A stretch of DNA of 64,000 bases from CALGFI01 sp963786805 (GTDB lineage Bacteria > Actinomycetota > UBA4738 > HRBIN12): the NCBI GenBank assembly GCA_963786805.1, contig CAWBAK010000006.1, positions 1 through 64,000 of the forward strand, in the 5' to 3' direction. Made by a program: the position numbers and the translations under genes. The notes below the pieces were generated by a model. It saw nothing but the letters and a program-made list of their open reading frames with translations, ran no database searches and had not been told where the DNA came from. Shown here piece after piece: positions 36,844-45,701 of the stretch. How positions within the stretch are numbered: the first letter of the stretch is position 1; every line of letters starts with the position of its first letter.

Positions 36844-37238
36844 CAGATACCTCCCTCGGTTCCGGCCTCGGTTCCGGCCTCGGTTCCGGCCTCGGTTCCG
36901 GCCTCGGCTCCGGCCTCGGCTTCGTGGCCGACCTCGATCCATCCTTCCCGGACGCGGACCGCGAAGAGCGGCACGCGGTCGACGGCCGGGCCCTGGAGCG
37001 GTTCGCCCGTGCGCAGGTCGAACTCGCTGCCGTCCCCGGGGCAGATCACGGTGTCCTCGTCCGAGCCGAGCTCACCGTCGGCGAGCGATCCGAGGTCGTG
37101 AGGACACTCGTCGGCGAGCGCGAACAGCTCCTGCTCCACGTGCACGATCGTGACCCGTCCTCGAGCAAGGTCGAACGCGCGGAGCTCGCCCTCGGGGACC
37201 TCGGCCAGCGATGCGACGCGCTGGAACCCGTTCTCCAC
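36843..37238 (-). CDS. Rieske-like [2Fe-2S] protein with altered second cluster motif and repeat tail
   Basis: 131 residues from a GTG at 37238. Resembles ferredoxin subunits of non-heme dioxygenases: FQRVASLAEVPEGELRAFDL, the first Rieske motif CPH (in DECPHDLGSLADG), then ICPGDGSEFDLRTGEPLQGP. In the family the second motif is C-x-x-H (CPWHG); here it is CPGDG, so the second His ligand is Asp. The C-terminal 25 residues are an EAGT tetrapeptide repeat encoded by 12-bp repeats. The stop overlaps the zwf start (TGATG), implying translational coupling. It may hold an unusual cluster or none. Confidence 0.8.
   Translation of the reverse strand: MENGFQRVASLAEVPEGELRAFDLARGRVTIVHVEQELFALADECPHDLGSLADGELGSDEDTVICPGDGSEFDLRTGEPLQGPAVDRVPLFAVRVREGWIEVGHEAEAGAEAGTEAGTEAGTEAGTEGGI
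36854..36920. repeat. 12-bp tandem repeat, about five and a half copies
   Basis: Unit CCTCGGTTCCGG on the plus strand, four exact copies (36854-36901), a fifth with one change (36902-36913) and a partial sixth. Lies in frame at the 3' end of the Rieske-like gene (EAGT repeats on the minus strand). The 12-bp period keeps the frame when copy number changes. Confidence 0.95.
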
Positions 37239-37311
37239 GTGCGCTCCTCGTGTCGGACCCGCTGCATCTTCTCGCATCCGGCGCCGGGAGGGTTGAGCCG
37301 TTTCGGACGCG

Positions 37312-38019
37312 TCACCCTCGCCGTTGCCGTGAAGGACGCAGCCTCGTGGTGGCCGGGATGCGCACGAGCGCGGTCCACCCGCGCTGGAGGACCGTGATCC
37401 CACCGAGCGTGGTGAGAACGGCCAGCGCGGGGAGCAGCGCGTGCGGGATCGGCAGCCCGATCATCATCGCGACGTGGCGCTCCAGGCGTTGGAAGAACCC
37501 CTCCGAGAGCGCGACGCCCGCCGCCTCGGCCTCGGCGCGGATGTGGCTGACGGAGAGCGCGATCACCAGCGTGGCGAGCGCGAGCGCGGCCTCCAGGCGG
37601 TGGCCCTGCCCTGCGAGCGACCAGTACAAGCATCCGAACAGGATCAGGTCGGAGATCCGATCCAACACCGAATCGAGGAACGCGCCGAGCCGGCTCTCCT
37701 CACCCCGCAGTCGCGCGACCGCGCCGTCCAAGATGTCGAGCAGTCCCGCTGGGACGAGCAGCAGGCCCGGGACGAGACGGTCGCCGCGGAGCAGGAGCAC
37801 TCCGGCCCACACGCTCGTGGCCAACGCCAGGAGGGTGAGATGCCACGGCCGGAATCCCATCCGATACACGCCGGCGAGCACGACTCGGTACGGCCACGTG
37901 AAGATCCAGCGCAACGGCTTCGCGGCCAGACCCGTCGCTTGTCGAGGCGCCGGCATGTCGCGGATCCGCGGAGCGTTCTCCCGCTCCTCGGTCTCGCGCT
38001 CGGGTGAGCCTTCGTCCAC
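37312..38019 (-). CDS. CDP-alcohol phosphatidyltransferase family protein
   Basis: 235 residues from a GTG at 38019, 10 bp after the stop of the GreA-like gene; an internal ATG about 60 nt downstream is an alternative. The CDP-OH-PT motif D-G-x2-A-R-x8-G-x3-D-x3-D is complete as DGAVARLRGEESRLGAFLD followed by SVLD (about residues 106-128), with about six TM helices. Such enzymes make phosphatidyl-inositol-phosphate, -glycerol-phosphate or related lipids. The headgroup cannot be assigned. The C-terminus has a basic tail (RPSRQRRG). Confidence 0.9.
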   Translation of the reverse strand: MDEGSPERETEERENAPRIRDMPAPRQATGLAAKPLRWIFTWPYRVVLAGVYRMGFRPWHLTLLALATSVWAGVLLLRGDRLVPGLLLVPAGLLDILDGAVARLRGEESRLGAFLDSVLDRISDLILFGCLYWSLAGQGHRLEAALALATLVIALSVSHIRAEAEAAGVALSEGFFQRLERHVAMMIGLPIPHALLPALAVLTTLGGITVLQRGWTALVRIPATTRLRPSRQRRG

Positions 38020-38029
38020 CGTCCTCGCC

Positions 38030-38566
38030 TCAGGCCCTGGGTTCGAACCCGACCACCAGGTACCGGAAGCTGCCGCCGGGCGCCTCGTAGGCGATCTGGT
38101 CCTCGAGACGCGCGCCAAGGACCGCGGTGCCGAGCGGCGAGGTGGTCGTGATCGTGCGCACGCCGGGCGAGCGTTCCTCGGCGGATTCGGCAAGCAGGTA
38201 CGTCTCCTCCTCGGGCGCGTCGTCGTCGAGGGGTCGCAGCGTGACGAGCATCCCCGGTCCGACCATCTCGGAGGCCGACGGAGCCTCGACGATGTCGGGG
38301 TCGCGGAGCATCCGCTGGAGCGTGCGGATCCTCGCCTCCATCAGCGCCTGCTCGTTCTTCGCCGCGTCGTACTCCGCGTTCTCGCGGATGTCGCCGTGCT
38401 CACGAGCCGCCTTGAGACGCTCGGCGATGGTGCTGCGACCTGCCGACGTCAGCTCCTCGAGCTCGCTCTTCAGGCGCGCGTAGGCATCGAGCGTGAGCGT
38501 CGCCGTCGGTTCGGAACCGGTGTTCCTCGGCGGCCGGCTCGCGAGTTCCTCGGGAAGGTCTTTCAT
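38030..38566 (-). CDS. GreA/GreB-family transcription elongation factor
   Basis: 178 residues from an ATG at 38566. N-terminal coiled coil with the acidic tip GDIRENAEYDAAKNEQALME (about 58-77), whose D-x-x-E residues stimulate transcript cleavage by stalled RNA polymerase. C-terminal FKBP-like domain: GMLVTLRPLDDD, SPLGTAVLGARLEDQIAYEA. An N-terminal extension of about 20 residues precedes the usual start. It could be a Gre paralogue rather than the main GreA. Confidence 0.93.
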   Translation of the reverse strand: MKDLPEELASRPPRNTGSEPTATLTLDAYARLKSELEELTSAGRSTIAERLKAAREHGDIRENAEYDAAKNEQALMEARIRTLQRMLRDPDIVEAPSASEMVGPGMLVTLRPLDDDAPEEETYLLAESAEERSPGVRTITTTSPLGTAVLGARLEDQIAYEAPGGSFRYLVVGFEPRA

Positions 38567-38578
38567 CGGTCGAGCCTA

Positions 38579-39592
38579 TCAACCGACCGTCGCGGCGCGT
38601 TTGAGGAACGCGCACGCACGCAGCGTGACCCACTTGCTCGGTGCGCCCTGGTGCTCGACCTCTTCCCAGGTCTTCCCGTTGTACGCGTGACGGTTGCGCC
38701 ATCGTCCGCGCTCGTCTTGAAGGGTCAGGAGCCACTCGATCGCGTTGCCCAGACGCGGGTCCTTGGCTCGACCGGCGTCGGCGAGCGCCTCGAGGGTCTC
38801 GAGCACATCGCCGACGTACCCCAAGGGGAAGCCGAGCTTGAACCAGTTGCCGGAGATCTTCGTGCCGGTGGGGTACTCCGCCGTCGATGGATCGACCGAC
38901 AACAGGAACTCGCTGGCCGAATCGATCGCGCGGCGAACGAGCGCCGTCCGGCGACGGCTCGGGATCCGAGCGAGGCCCCGAAGCGCCTTGTTCGCGCCCC
39001 ACGCGCAGGGCAGCGTCCCGTTGATCGCGCACGAGAACCCCGGGCCGCTCGTCCCCCACCGCTGATAGCCCTCGAATCCCTCGCCGGTGATCGAGCGCGC
39101 CTCCCAATCGATCGCGCCCCTCGTCCGGTCGTCGTCGAGGTATCCGAACCCGATCACGGCTCGCAGCAGGTTCCCGTTCAAGCAATGGAGCACGGTCGAG
39201 TTCGCGGGAACGGCGGTCGTGCTCCCACTCTGGCCGAACCCGCCGTTATGGGCGATCGTGTGCGCGAGGACGTACTCCACGGCCCGGCGGACGCGCCGAT
39301 CCCGGGGATCCGCGCCCATCTGGTCGAGGAACATCACCGACCACGCGGTGCCGGTGTACTTGGGGGCGTAGCCGCTGCCCGGCTTGACCCAGTACCCCTC
39401 GGCGTCCTGCGCATCCAGGATCGAGCCGATCGGGTGAACCTTCATCGCGCGCGAACGTGCCCGCCGCACCGTGGGGTCGTCTTCGGGCTCGTCGAGCAGC
39501 AGGCGGAGCGCGAGATGGCGAACCGCGGGCGTGTCCTGCTCGAGCAGCCACGGAAGCGGATCGGCCCTCAGCGCGCTCCGCCAGTCCGCCAC
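38579..39592 (-). CDS. Alpha-alpha toroid (terpene cyclase/prenyltransferase-like) repeat protein
   Basis: 337 residues. Repeated QDxxGxW-type motifs: DAQDAEGYWVKPGSGYAPKY, GGFGQSG, TLQDERGRWRNRHAYNG, with GNWFKLGFPLGYVGDVLETL. This is the fold of squalene cyclase, prenyltransferase and complement-type domains. No DxDD or DxDTA acid motif of cyclases is present, and there is no signal peptide, so catalysis as a cyclase is doubtful. It lies 12 bp from greA and precedes it on the same strand. Function unknown. Confidence 0.8.
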   Translation of the reverse strand: MADWRSALRADPLPWLLEQDTPAVRHLALRLLLDEPEDDPTVRRARSRAMKVHPIGSILDAQDAEGYWVKPGSGYAPKYTGTAWSVMFLDQMGADPRDRRVRRAVEYVLAHTIAHNGGFGQSGSTTAVPANSTVLHCLNGNLLRAVIGFGYLDDDRTRGAIDWEARSITGEGFEGYQRWGTSGPGFSCAINGTLPCAWGANKALRGLARIPSRRRTALVRRAIDSASEFLLSVDPSTAEYPTGTKISGNWFKLGFPLGYVGDVLETLEALADAGRAKDPRLGNAIEWLLTLQDERGRWRNRHAYNGKTWEEVEHQGAPSKWVTLRACAFLKRAATVG

Positions 39593-39616
39593 CCCGTCTC
39601 CCCTCGAGCGGTCGTC

Positions 39617-41056
39617 CTAGTCCTGGGAGAAGAACACGTTCTTCACCTCGGTGTAGAGGTTCACGGCGTGCATCCCCATCTCGCGGCCGATCCCGCTCTG
39701 CTTGAATCCGCCGAACGGCGCCTCGTTGTGCACGCTGTGCGCGCTGTTGACCGAGAGCACGCCGGTCCGGATCCCCTTCGCCACGCGGATCGCTCGCCCG
39801 AGGTCGCGCGTCCAGATCGAGCCCGAGAGCCCGTACGGCGTGTCGTTCGCCAGACGGATCGCCTCGTCCTCGGTGTCGAACGGCATCACGCACGCGACCG
39901 GTCCGAAGATCTCGTCCTGCGCGACACGCCACGAGTTGTCGACGTCCGCGAGGATCGCGGGACGGATGTAGAAGCCTCCGGGGGGATCGGGAGGGATCTC
40001 TCCGCCGGTCACCAGTCGAGCGCCCTCCTCGACCCCGATCTCGAGGTAGTCCAGCGAGGTCTGGCGCTGGCTCGCCGAGATCATCGGGCCGAGATCGGTC
40101 CCCTCGTCTTCGGGACGGCCCACCTTCAGCTCGGCGGTCCGCTTGGCCATCCGCTCGATGAACTCGTCGTAGATCGGGCGCTGCACGAAGATCCGCGCCC
40201 GCGAGGTGCAGTCCTGGCCGGTGTTGTCGAAGATCGCCCACGTCGACTTCTCGACGCAGACGTCGAGGTCGGCGTCGGAGAAGATGACGTTCGCCGACTT
40301 GCCGCCGAGCTCGAGTGAGATCCGCGTGATGTGGTCGGCCGCCTGCTTCATGATCTGCGCGCCGACGGCGGTCGATCCCGTGAATCCCACCTTGTTGACG
40401 CGCGGGTCGGTGACGAGCGCCGTGCCGACCGTCGAGCCAGGCCCGGGGAGCACGCTGATCGTGTCGGGCGGCAGACCGGCCTCGACGAGGAGATCCGCGA
40501 GCATCAGGACGGTGAGCGGCGTGTAGGTGGCGGGCTTCACGACGATCGCGTTCCCGCACGCGAGCGACGGAGCGATCTTCCACGTCGCGATGACGAGGGG
40601 GAAGTTCCAGGGGGTTATCAGCGCGCACACCCCGACGGGCTCGCGCAGCGTCACGTCCAGGCCGGGATCTTGCACCGGGATCGTCTCGCCGAAGATCTTG
40701 TTCGGGGCGCCGCCCCAGTACTCGAGGACGTTGGCGACGAGGCCCATCTCGCCGCGGGCCGCGTTGATCGGCTTGCCCGCGTTCCGCGACTCGACGGCCG
40801 CGAAGGTCTCGAGGCGGTCGCGGAACAGCGTCGAGGCGCGGAGCAGGACGCGGCCGCGCTCGGTCGCGTTCATCTTCCGCCAGGCACCCTCATCGAACGC
40901 CTTCACGGCGATGTCGACGGCGCGCTTCGCGTCCTCGACGCTCGCCTCGGCGACCTCGGCCATCGGTTCGCCCGTTCCGGGCTCGATGACCGACGAGCTC
41001 GCTCCATCCGCCGCGGACGTTCGCTCTCCGGCCAGCACCAGCAGTTCCGTCGACAT
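39617..41056 (-). CDS. NAD(P)-dependent aldehyde dehydrogenase
   Basis: 479 residues from an ATG at 41056 with GGGAGGAACC upstream. Family residues: ITPWNFPLVIATWKIAPSL (Asn), KPATYTP (Lys), GFTGSTAVGAQIM, general base Glu in LELGGKSANVIF, nucleophilic Cys in DNTGQDCTSRARIF, EIFGPVACVMPF. This subfamily (betaine-aldehyde/gamma-aminobutyraldehyde-like) often oxidises amino-aldehydes. It could therefore serve the amine pathway encoded from 46.6 kb onward, but it is 5 kb away with other genes between. That link is inference. Confidence 0.93.
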   Translation of the reverse strand: MSTELLVLAGERTSAADGASSSVIEPGTGEPMAEVAEASVEDAKRAVDIAVKAFDEGAWRKMNATERGRVLLRASTLFRDRLETFAAVESRNAGKPINAARGEMGLVANVLEYWGGAPNKIFGETIPVQDPGLDVTLREPVGVCALITPWNFPLVIATWKIAPSLACGNAIVVKPATYTPLTVLMLADLLVEAGLPPDTISVLPGPGSTVGTALVTDPRVNKVGFTGSTAVGAQIMKQAADHITRISLELGGKSANVIFSDADLDVCVEKSTWAIFDNTGQDCTSRARIFVQRPIYDEFIERMAKRTAELKVGRPEDEGTDLGPMISASQRQTSLDYLEIGVEEGARLVTGGEIPPDPPGGFYIRPAILADVDNSWRVAQDEIFGPVACVMPFDTEDEAIRLANDTPYGLSGSIWTRDLGRAIRVAKGIRTGVLSVNSAHSVHNEAPFGGFKQSGIGREMGMHAVNLYTEVKNVFFSQD

Positions 41057-41219
41057 CGGTTCCTCCCACTCCTTGGCCGCTCTCTTGGCCGCTCTCCTCG
41101 CAGGAACGGATGATAGGCGGAAGACGAAACTCGGGTCCCCGGCGCTTTCTCGAGCCCGTATGCTCCGCTCGTTCCACCGGGCTTTCGAACCAGGAACCGA
41201 GCGCGACGCAGGAGGAGCG

Positions 41220-42001
41220 ATGGGACGGCTCGACGGCAAGGTGGCGCTGATCACCGGCGGGGCGAGCGGGATGGGGATGGTCGCCTCACGGCTCTTCGCG
41301 AGCGAGGGCGCGAAGGTGCTGCTCACGGACGTCGCCGACGAGGCCGGCGAGGCCGTCGCGAAGGAGATCGAGAGCAGCGGGCGGCGAGGCCGCGTACGTC
41401 CACGCCGACGTCTCGAGCGAGGACGACGCGAAGCACATGGTGGGCACCGCCGTGGAGCGGTTCGGCGCACCTGCACGTGCTCTACAACAACGCCGGCGTG
41501 ATGCTCCCCGACGACGGCTCCGTGCACCTGACCGACGCGTCGATCTGGGACACGACGCTGGCGATCAACGTCAAGGGTGTGGCGTTCGGTTGCAAGTACG
41601 GGGTCCCCGCGATGATCGCATCCGGTGGCGGCTCCATCATCAACGTCGCGTCGTTCGTCGCCTGGCTCGGAGCGGCGACGTCGCAGACCGCGTACACGGC
41701 TTCGAAGGGCGCCGTGCTCGCGATGACCCGGGAGATCGCCGTCGAGTACGCGCGGAAGGGGATCCGCTGCAACGCGCTCTGCCCCGGACCGATCGAGACG
41801 CCACTTCTGATGGAGCTCCTGTCCGACGAGGCGAGGCGCCGGCGCCGGCTCGTGCACATCCCGATGGGTCGGCTCGGCCAAGCGGAGGAGCTCGCGAAGG
41901 CGGCGCTGTTCCTCGCCTCCGACGACTCGTCGTACATGACCGGGGCCTCGCTGATCGTCGACGGCGGGATCACCGCCGCGTACGTCACGCCGGAGGACTG
42001 A
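41220..42001 (+). CDS. Short-chain dehydrogenase/reductase, two frame breaks
   Basis: ATG at 41220 after GGAGGAGCG. NAD-binding ITGGASGMGMVASRLFASEG (about 12-31), acidic DVADEAGEAV, then after a break near 41383 EAAYVHADVSSEDDAKHMV and after another near 41467 LHVLYNNAGVM. The catalytic Ser region INVASFVAWLGA, Tyr-x-x-x-Lys as YTASKGAV, and CPGPIETPLL follow. About 260 residues repaired, standard classical SDR. It converges on the carbohydrate operon and may supply an oxidation step for it. Confidence 0.88.
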
Positions 42002-42005
42002 CCGG

Positions 42006-42284
42006 ATGGATGCGCTGCTCGGCGTCGGCGGCCTGCGCGTGCGGCCCCAGGGCGGCTTCGACTTCTGGTTGCCGACCTACAGGATGCTCACGTTCCTGCT
42101 CGCCCGCTCGGTCGTCGGCATACGACCTCTCGCCGGTGATCACCGCCTTCGTGGGTGGCACCTGTGGGCGTGGGCGGCCGACGGGCTCGGCATCCCTCCC
42201 GCGGCCGCGTTGGCGATCTTGCTGGCGATCATGGCCGGTGGGATCCGGCGTCGAGGAGGCTGGCAACGGATCCCTCCCCGCTGA
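42006..42284 (+). CDS. Hypothetical small membrane protein (92 aa, uncertain)
   Basis: Not recognised. ATG at 42006 only 5 bp after the SDR stop. The N-terminus MDALLGVGGLRVRPQGGFDF is followed by two hydrophobic stretches (YRMLTFLLARSVVG; AAALAILLAIMAGG). A middle segment in another frame (YDLSPVITAFVGGT) also looks plausible, so the frame may contain compensating errors. It ends 8 bp before the stop of the convergent kinase gene. Treat as tentative. Confidence 0.35.
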   Translation: MDALLGVGGLRVRPQGGFDFWLPTYRMLTFLLARSVVGIRPLAGDHRLRGWHLWAWAADGLGIPPAAALAILLAIMAGGIRRRGGWQRIPPR

Positions 42285-42291
42285 GGGAACG

Positions 42292-43801
42292 TCAGGCCCG
42301 CTCGAACACCGGCTTCAGCGCGAAGTACACGTCCCGGTAGCGACGGTAGGCCTCGTCGTAGATCTCGCGCCGCTCGGGTCGGGCTCGTGCTCCTCGGGCC
42401 GGAACGAGACGAACGCGTCGACGGCGCCGGCCATGGTCCCGTGGATCCCGGAGCCGACCGCCGCGAGGATCGCCGCCCCGGTCGCGGTGGTTTCCACGCT
42501 CGTCGGCACCCGCACCGGCAGACCGGTGACGTCCGCCTTGATCTGGCGCCAGAGCGGCCCCTTGGCGCCGCCCGCCCACGATGGTGAGCCGGCGGACCTC
42601 CAAGCCCGCCGCGGTCATCGCCTCCAGGATGTCGCGGAGCCCGAACGCACTGCCCTCCAGGATCGCGCGAGTCATGTGCGCTCGCGTATGCGCGAGAGTC
42701 AGCCCGTAGAAGACGCCGCGCGCGGCGCCGTTCCACTCGGGCGCCATCGCGCCTTGCATCGCCGGAACGAAGACCAGACCCTCGGCGCCGGCCGCAACGC
42801 GTTCCGCGTCCTTCGACAAGAGGTCATAGGCGTCGCCCTTCCCGGCCGCCTCCGCTTCGCGCTCGCCGGGAGCGAAGTGATCGCGCCACCACCGCAGGTT
42901 CCCGCCGGACACGAACCCGGGGTTCTCGAGCAGCCAGGCGTCGGGGTCCGCGTGCGGGTGGCACTCCACGAGCATCGTCGGGTCCTCGCGCGGCTCCGCG
43001 GAGGCCGCGCAGACCGGCTCGGCCGTTCCGACGACGTCGCAGACCTCGCCCGGAGCGAACACCCCGGCGCCGAGCGTCGCCGCCATCTCGTCCCCGCATC
43101 CCACGGCGACCAGCGTCGAGGCGTCGAGGCCGCTCTGCTCGGCGAACGCGGCGGTGATCGTCGCGATCGGCTCGGTCGCGGCGACGACCTCGGGAAGCAT
43201 GGACTCGGGCAGGTCCACCGCGCCGAGCGCCTCCGCGGACCACTTCCGCGAGCGCGGGTCCAGCAGGGCCATCGACGACGCGTTCGAGTAGTCCACGGCC
43301 ACCACGCCCGCGACCTCGTGCAGCACGAAAGTGCCCGGCGTCATCAGCAGCGCGGCCTTGGCCCACAGGTCGGGCTCCTCGTCGCGGACCCAGAGCGCCT
43401 TGAACACGGCGTGGGACGAGTCGAGGTTGGCTCCTACGGCGCTGATAGAACTCGCGCGGATCGATCCGCTCGGCGACGGCAGCGGCCTGCGGCTCTGCCC
43501 TTCGGTCCATCCAGATCATGGCGGGCCGCAGCGGCGTTCCCGCTCCGTCGCACACCACCATGCCGTCCAACTGCGAACCGAACGAGATCCCTTTCACCGC
43601 GGCCGGACCCTCCGGCACCTGGACCAGCACCTCGCGGACGCCGGCGACCACCGCGGGTCTCCAGGCGTTCGCATCCTGCTCCGCGGCCCCCGGGAAGGGG
43701 TAGGCGAGGTCGTACGTCTGGTACGAGGACGCCACCAACGTCCCGTCCGCCGAGTAGAGCGCGCAGTTCGTTCCCTGCGACCCGACGTCGCAGCCGATCA
43801 C
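42292..43801 (-). CDS. FGGY-family carbohydrate kinase (xylulokinase-like), three frame breaks
   Basis: Phosphorylates a sugar, polyol or related carbohydrate. GTG at 43801 (VIGCDVGSQGTNCALYSADG, the N-terminal ATPase phosphate-1 motif); the start lies just past the stop of the dehydrogenase. FGSQLDGMVV and the catalytic-region WMDRRAEPQ follow. After a break near 43430: FKALWVRDEEPDLWAKA, CGDEMAATLGAGVFAPGEVC, RAILEGSAFGLRDILEAM and TIVGG; near 42575 GAKGPLWRQIKADVTG; near 42385 back to EIYDEAYRRYRDVY. About 502 residues, the usual FGGY size. Last gene of the GntR-aldolase-dehydrogenase-kinase operon. Confidence 0.88.
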
Positions 43802-43812
43802 GTACGGGCCGC

Positions 43813-44868
43813 TCAGGGGACGATCACCATCTTCAGCCCGGTCCCGGCGCGGATCGTTCCGAACGCCTCGTCGATGCGCTCCAAGGGGAACCGATGCGTC
43901 ACCACGGGAGCGAGGTCGTCCTTGCGGCGGTCGAGGTAGTCCATGGTGATCCGGTACTGCCGGTGCGTGGCGCCGTACGCCCCGAGGATCGCGAGCTCCT
44001 TGTAATGGAGCTGGTTCATGTCGAGCGGGCTGATCGGATCGTGCTTGGGGAGCCCGGCGAAGTAGACGACGCGCGCGCGCTTGGCCGCGAGCTCGAGTGC
44101 CGACTGCTGCGCCTCCTTCGAGGGCGCCGCGACGCTCACGCGTTCGGCCCCCCGGCCGTCGGTTCGCGAGAGCACCTGCTCCACGCCGTCGTCGCCCTCT
44201 CCCGTGACCCAGGCGTCGTCGACGAAGTCCCCGACGGCGCCGAGCGCGAGCTGGAGCCGATCCTCCTTCACGTCGGTCATGTAGATGCGGCTCGCGCCGC
44301 GGTCGCGGCACATGACCGCCTGCCAGCAGCCGATCGGACCCGTTCCGAGGATGACGACGGTGTCGCCCAGCCGAACGTCGAGCACCTCGACGCCGTTCAG
44401 CGCACACGCGAACGGGTCCGCGACCGTCGCCAGGTCGGAGGGGAGGTCCTCAGGGAGCGGGATCAGGTTCTTCATCGCGATGGGTGGAACGGCGGCGAGC
44501 TCCGCGTAGGCGCCGGGGAACGGGTCGTAGCCGTACAGCAGGTGGTGCTCGCACAGGTTCTGGAACCCCTCGACGCACCAGCGGCACTCGCCGCAGGTGA
44601 GGATCGAGCCGAGGAACACCCGGTCGCCCACCTTCACGTCCGGCGGGAGATCGGCATCGGGCCCGACCTCCAGCAGGACCCCGACGGGCTCATGCCCCAG
44701 GATCCAGGGAGGCGGGGCTCCCGGGTCGCCGTTGAAGAAGGTTCGCGCGTCGGTCCCGCAGATCCCGCACGCCTCCACCCTGAGGATCGCGCCGGCGGGC
44801 GGGAGCTTCGGTTCCTCGGTGTCGCGGACCTCCACCGCGTTCACGTCGGTCATGAACGCCGCTCTCAC
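43813..44868 (-). CDS. Zinc-dependent medium-chain alcohol/polyol dehydrogenase
   Basis: 351 residues from a GTG at 44868 that overlaps the aldolase stop (GTGA). MDR features: catalytic zinc ligands in CGICGTDARTF and GHEPVGVL, structural-zinc cysteines in ILTCGECRWCVEGFQNLCEHH, Rossmann GTGPIGCWQAVMCRDRGA. Resembles sorbitol/threonine-type dehydrogenases. In context it likely oxidises the operon's polyol or sugar substrate before or after phosphorylation. The substrate is not identified. Confidence 0.92.
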   Translation of the reverse strand: MRAAFMTDVNAVEVRDTEEPKLPPAGAILRVEACGICGTDARTFFNGDPGAPPPWILGHEPVGVLLEVGPDADLPPDVKVGDRVFLGSILTCGECRWCVEGFQNLCEHHLLYGYDPFPGAYAELAAVPPIAMKNLIPLPEDLPSDLATVADPFACALNGVEVLDVRLGDTVVILGTGPIGCWQAVMCRDRGASRIYMTDVKEDRLQLALGAVGDFVDDAWVTGEGDDGVEQVLSRTDGRGAERVSVAAPSKEAQQSALELAAKRARVVYFAGLPKHDPISPLDMNQLHYKELAILGAYGATHRQYRITMDYLDRRKDDLAPVVTHRFPLERIDEAFGTIRAGTGLKMVIVP

Positions 44869-45701
44869 CGCGTGCCTCCCAGCTCGTCCTCGAGGGCGTC
44901 GTACGCCTTGTCGGCGCTCCAGCGTTCGCGGATCACGCGGGAGAGGGCTCGGGTGATCGCCTCGGGCGAATCGTGCATGAAGATGTTGCGGCCGACCGAG
45001 CATCCGATCGCGCCGGCCTCGACCGCGACCTGCATCCGCCACAGCAGGTCCTTGTCTTCCAGCCGCGAGCCGCCCGCGAGGACGACGGGGATCCCGCTCG
45101 TGGCCTCGACGAGCTTGCCGAAGGACTCGGGGTCGCCGGGCCAGTTCGTCTTCACGATGTCCGCACCGAGCTCGGCGCACAGACGTACGTTGCGGCGGAG
45201 GTACTCGAACCCATATTGCTGCTTGAGCTCCTCGACGGTCGCGTACGTCGTCGGGAACTCGGCCTCGGCGATGAACGGCATGCCGAGGGCGGCGCACTCT
45301 CGTCCGACGCCCGCGAGGATCTCGATCATGCCGGGCTCGGTGTCGCCGCCGAGCGCCGTGAAGAGCACGACCGCGTCGGCGCCGAGCACGAGCGCCTCCT
45401 CGACCTCGGCGATCTGCACGATCTGCGGCCGGTCCCCGCTCGGGTCGCCCGACGCCGAGAGCAGCAGCGCGAGCGAGGTCGTCGGCGCGAACGCCGGCTC
45501 GGCGACGCGGATCATGCCCTTGCTCATCATGATCACGTTGGCGCCGCCGAGGATCGTCTCGGCCGCTCGCGTCGCGATGTCCGCCAGCGGCTCGAGGAAC
45601 GTCGGTGAGGTCATGCCGTGATCGAGCGCGCAGATGATCGAGACCCCCGCGGGGTCGACGACCCGCTTCATCCGCATCGCCTTGCCCACGTTCGTCGTCA
45701 C
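44865..45701 (-). CDS. Class I aldolase, DhnA/LsrF-like (COG1830 type)
   Basis: 278 residues from a GTG at 45701, AAGGAGG upstream; it overlaps the regulator's stop (GTGA). Residues include the N-terminal ICALDHGMTSP (the Asp-His-Gly substrate loop), EAEFPTTYATVEELKQQYG, the Schiff-base Lys in DIVKTNWPGDPE, and phosphate-binding VLAGGSRLEDKDLL and GAIGCSVGRNIF. Relatives include DhnA-type fructose-bisphosphate aldolase, ADH synthase and LsrF. Together with an FGGY kinase the pair recalls LsrK/LsrF, but no other lsr gene is present. Probably cleaves a phosphorylated sugar derivative. Confidence 0.9.
   Translation of the reverse strand: MTTNVGKAMRMKRVVDPAGVSIICALDHGMTSPTFLEPLADIATRAAETILGGANVIMMSKGMIRVAEPAFAPTTSLALLLSASGDPSGDRPQIVQIAEVEEALVLGADAVVLFTALGGDTEPGMIEILAGVGRECAALGMPFIAEAEFPTTYATVEELKQQYGFEYLRRNVRLCAELGADIVKTNWPGDPESFGKLVEATSGIPVVLAGGSRLEDKDLLWRMQVAVEAGAIGCSVGRNIFMHDSPEAITRALSRVIRERWSADKAYDALEDELGGTR

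Noticed and set aside
36854..36920. CRISPR-like repeat
   Set aside because: Units are 12 bp, contiguous and without spacers, and lie in frame inside a coding sequence.
36844..36942. Extended N-terminus of G6PD rich in GRNR repeats
   Set aside because: It is a frame-shifted reading of the 12-bp repeat; MPQEIQPQAIVIFGASGD is the normal start and is coupled to the upstream stop.
41437..45621. 1394-codon plus-strand reading frame over the carbohydrate operon
   Set aside because: Antisense to kinase, dehydrogenase and aldolase. Low-complexity Arg/Pro/Asp composition and no recognisable fold.
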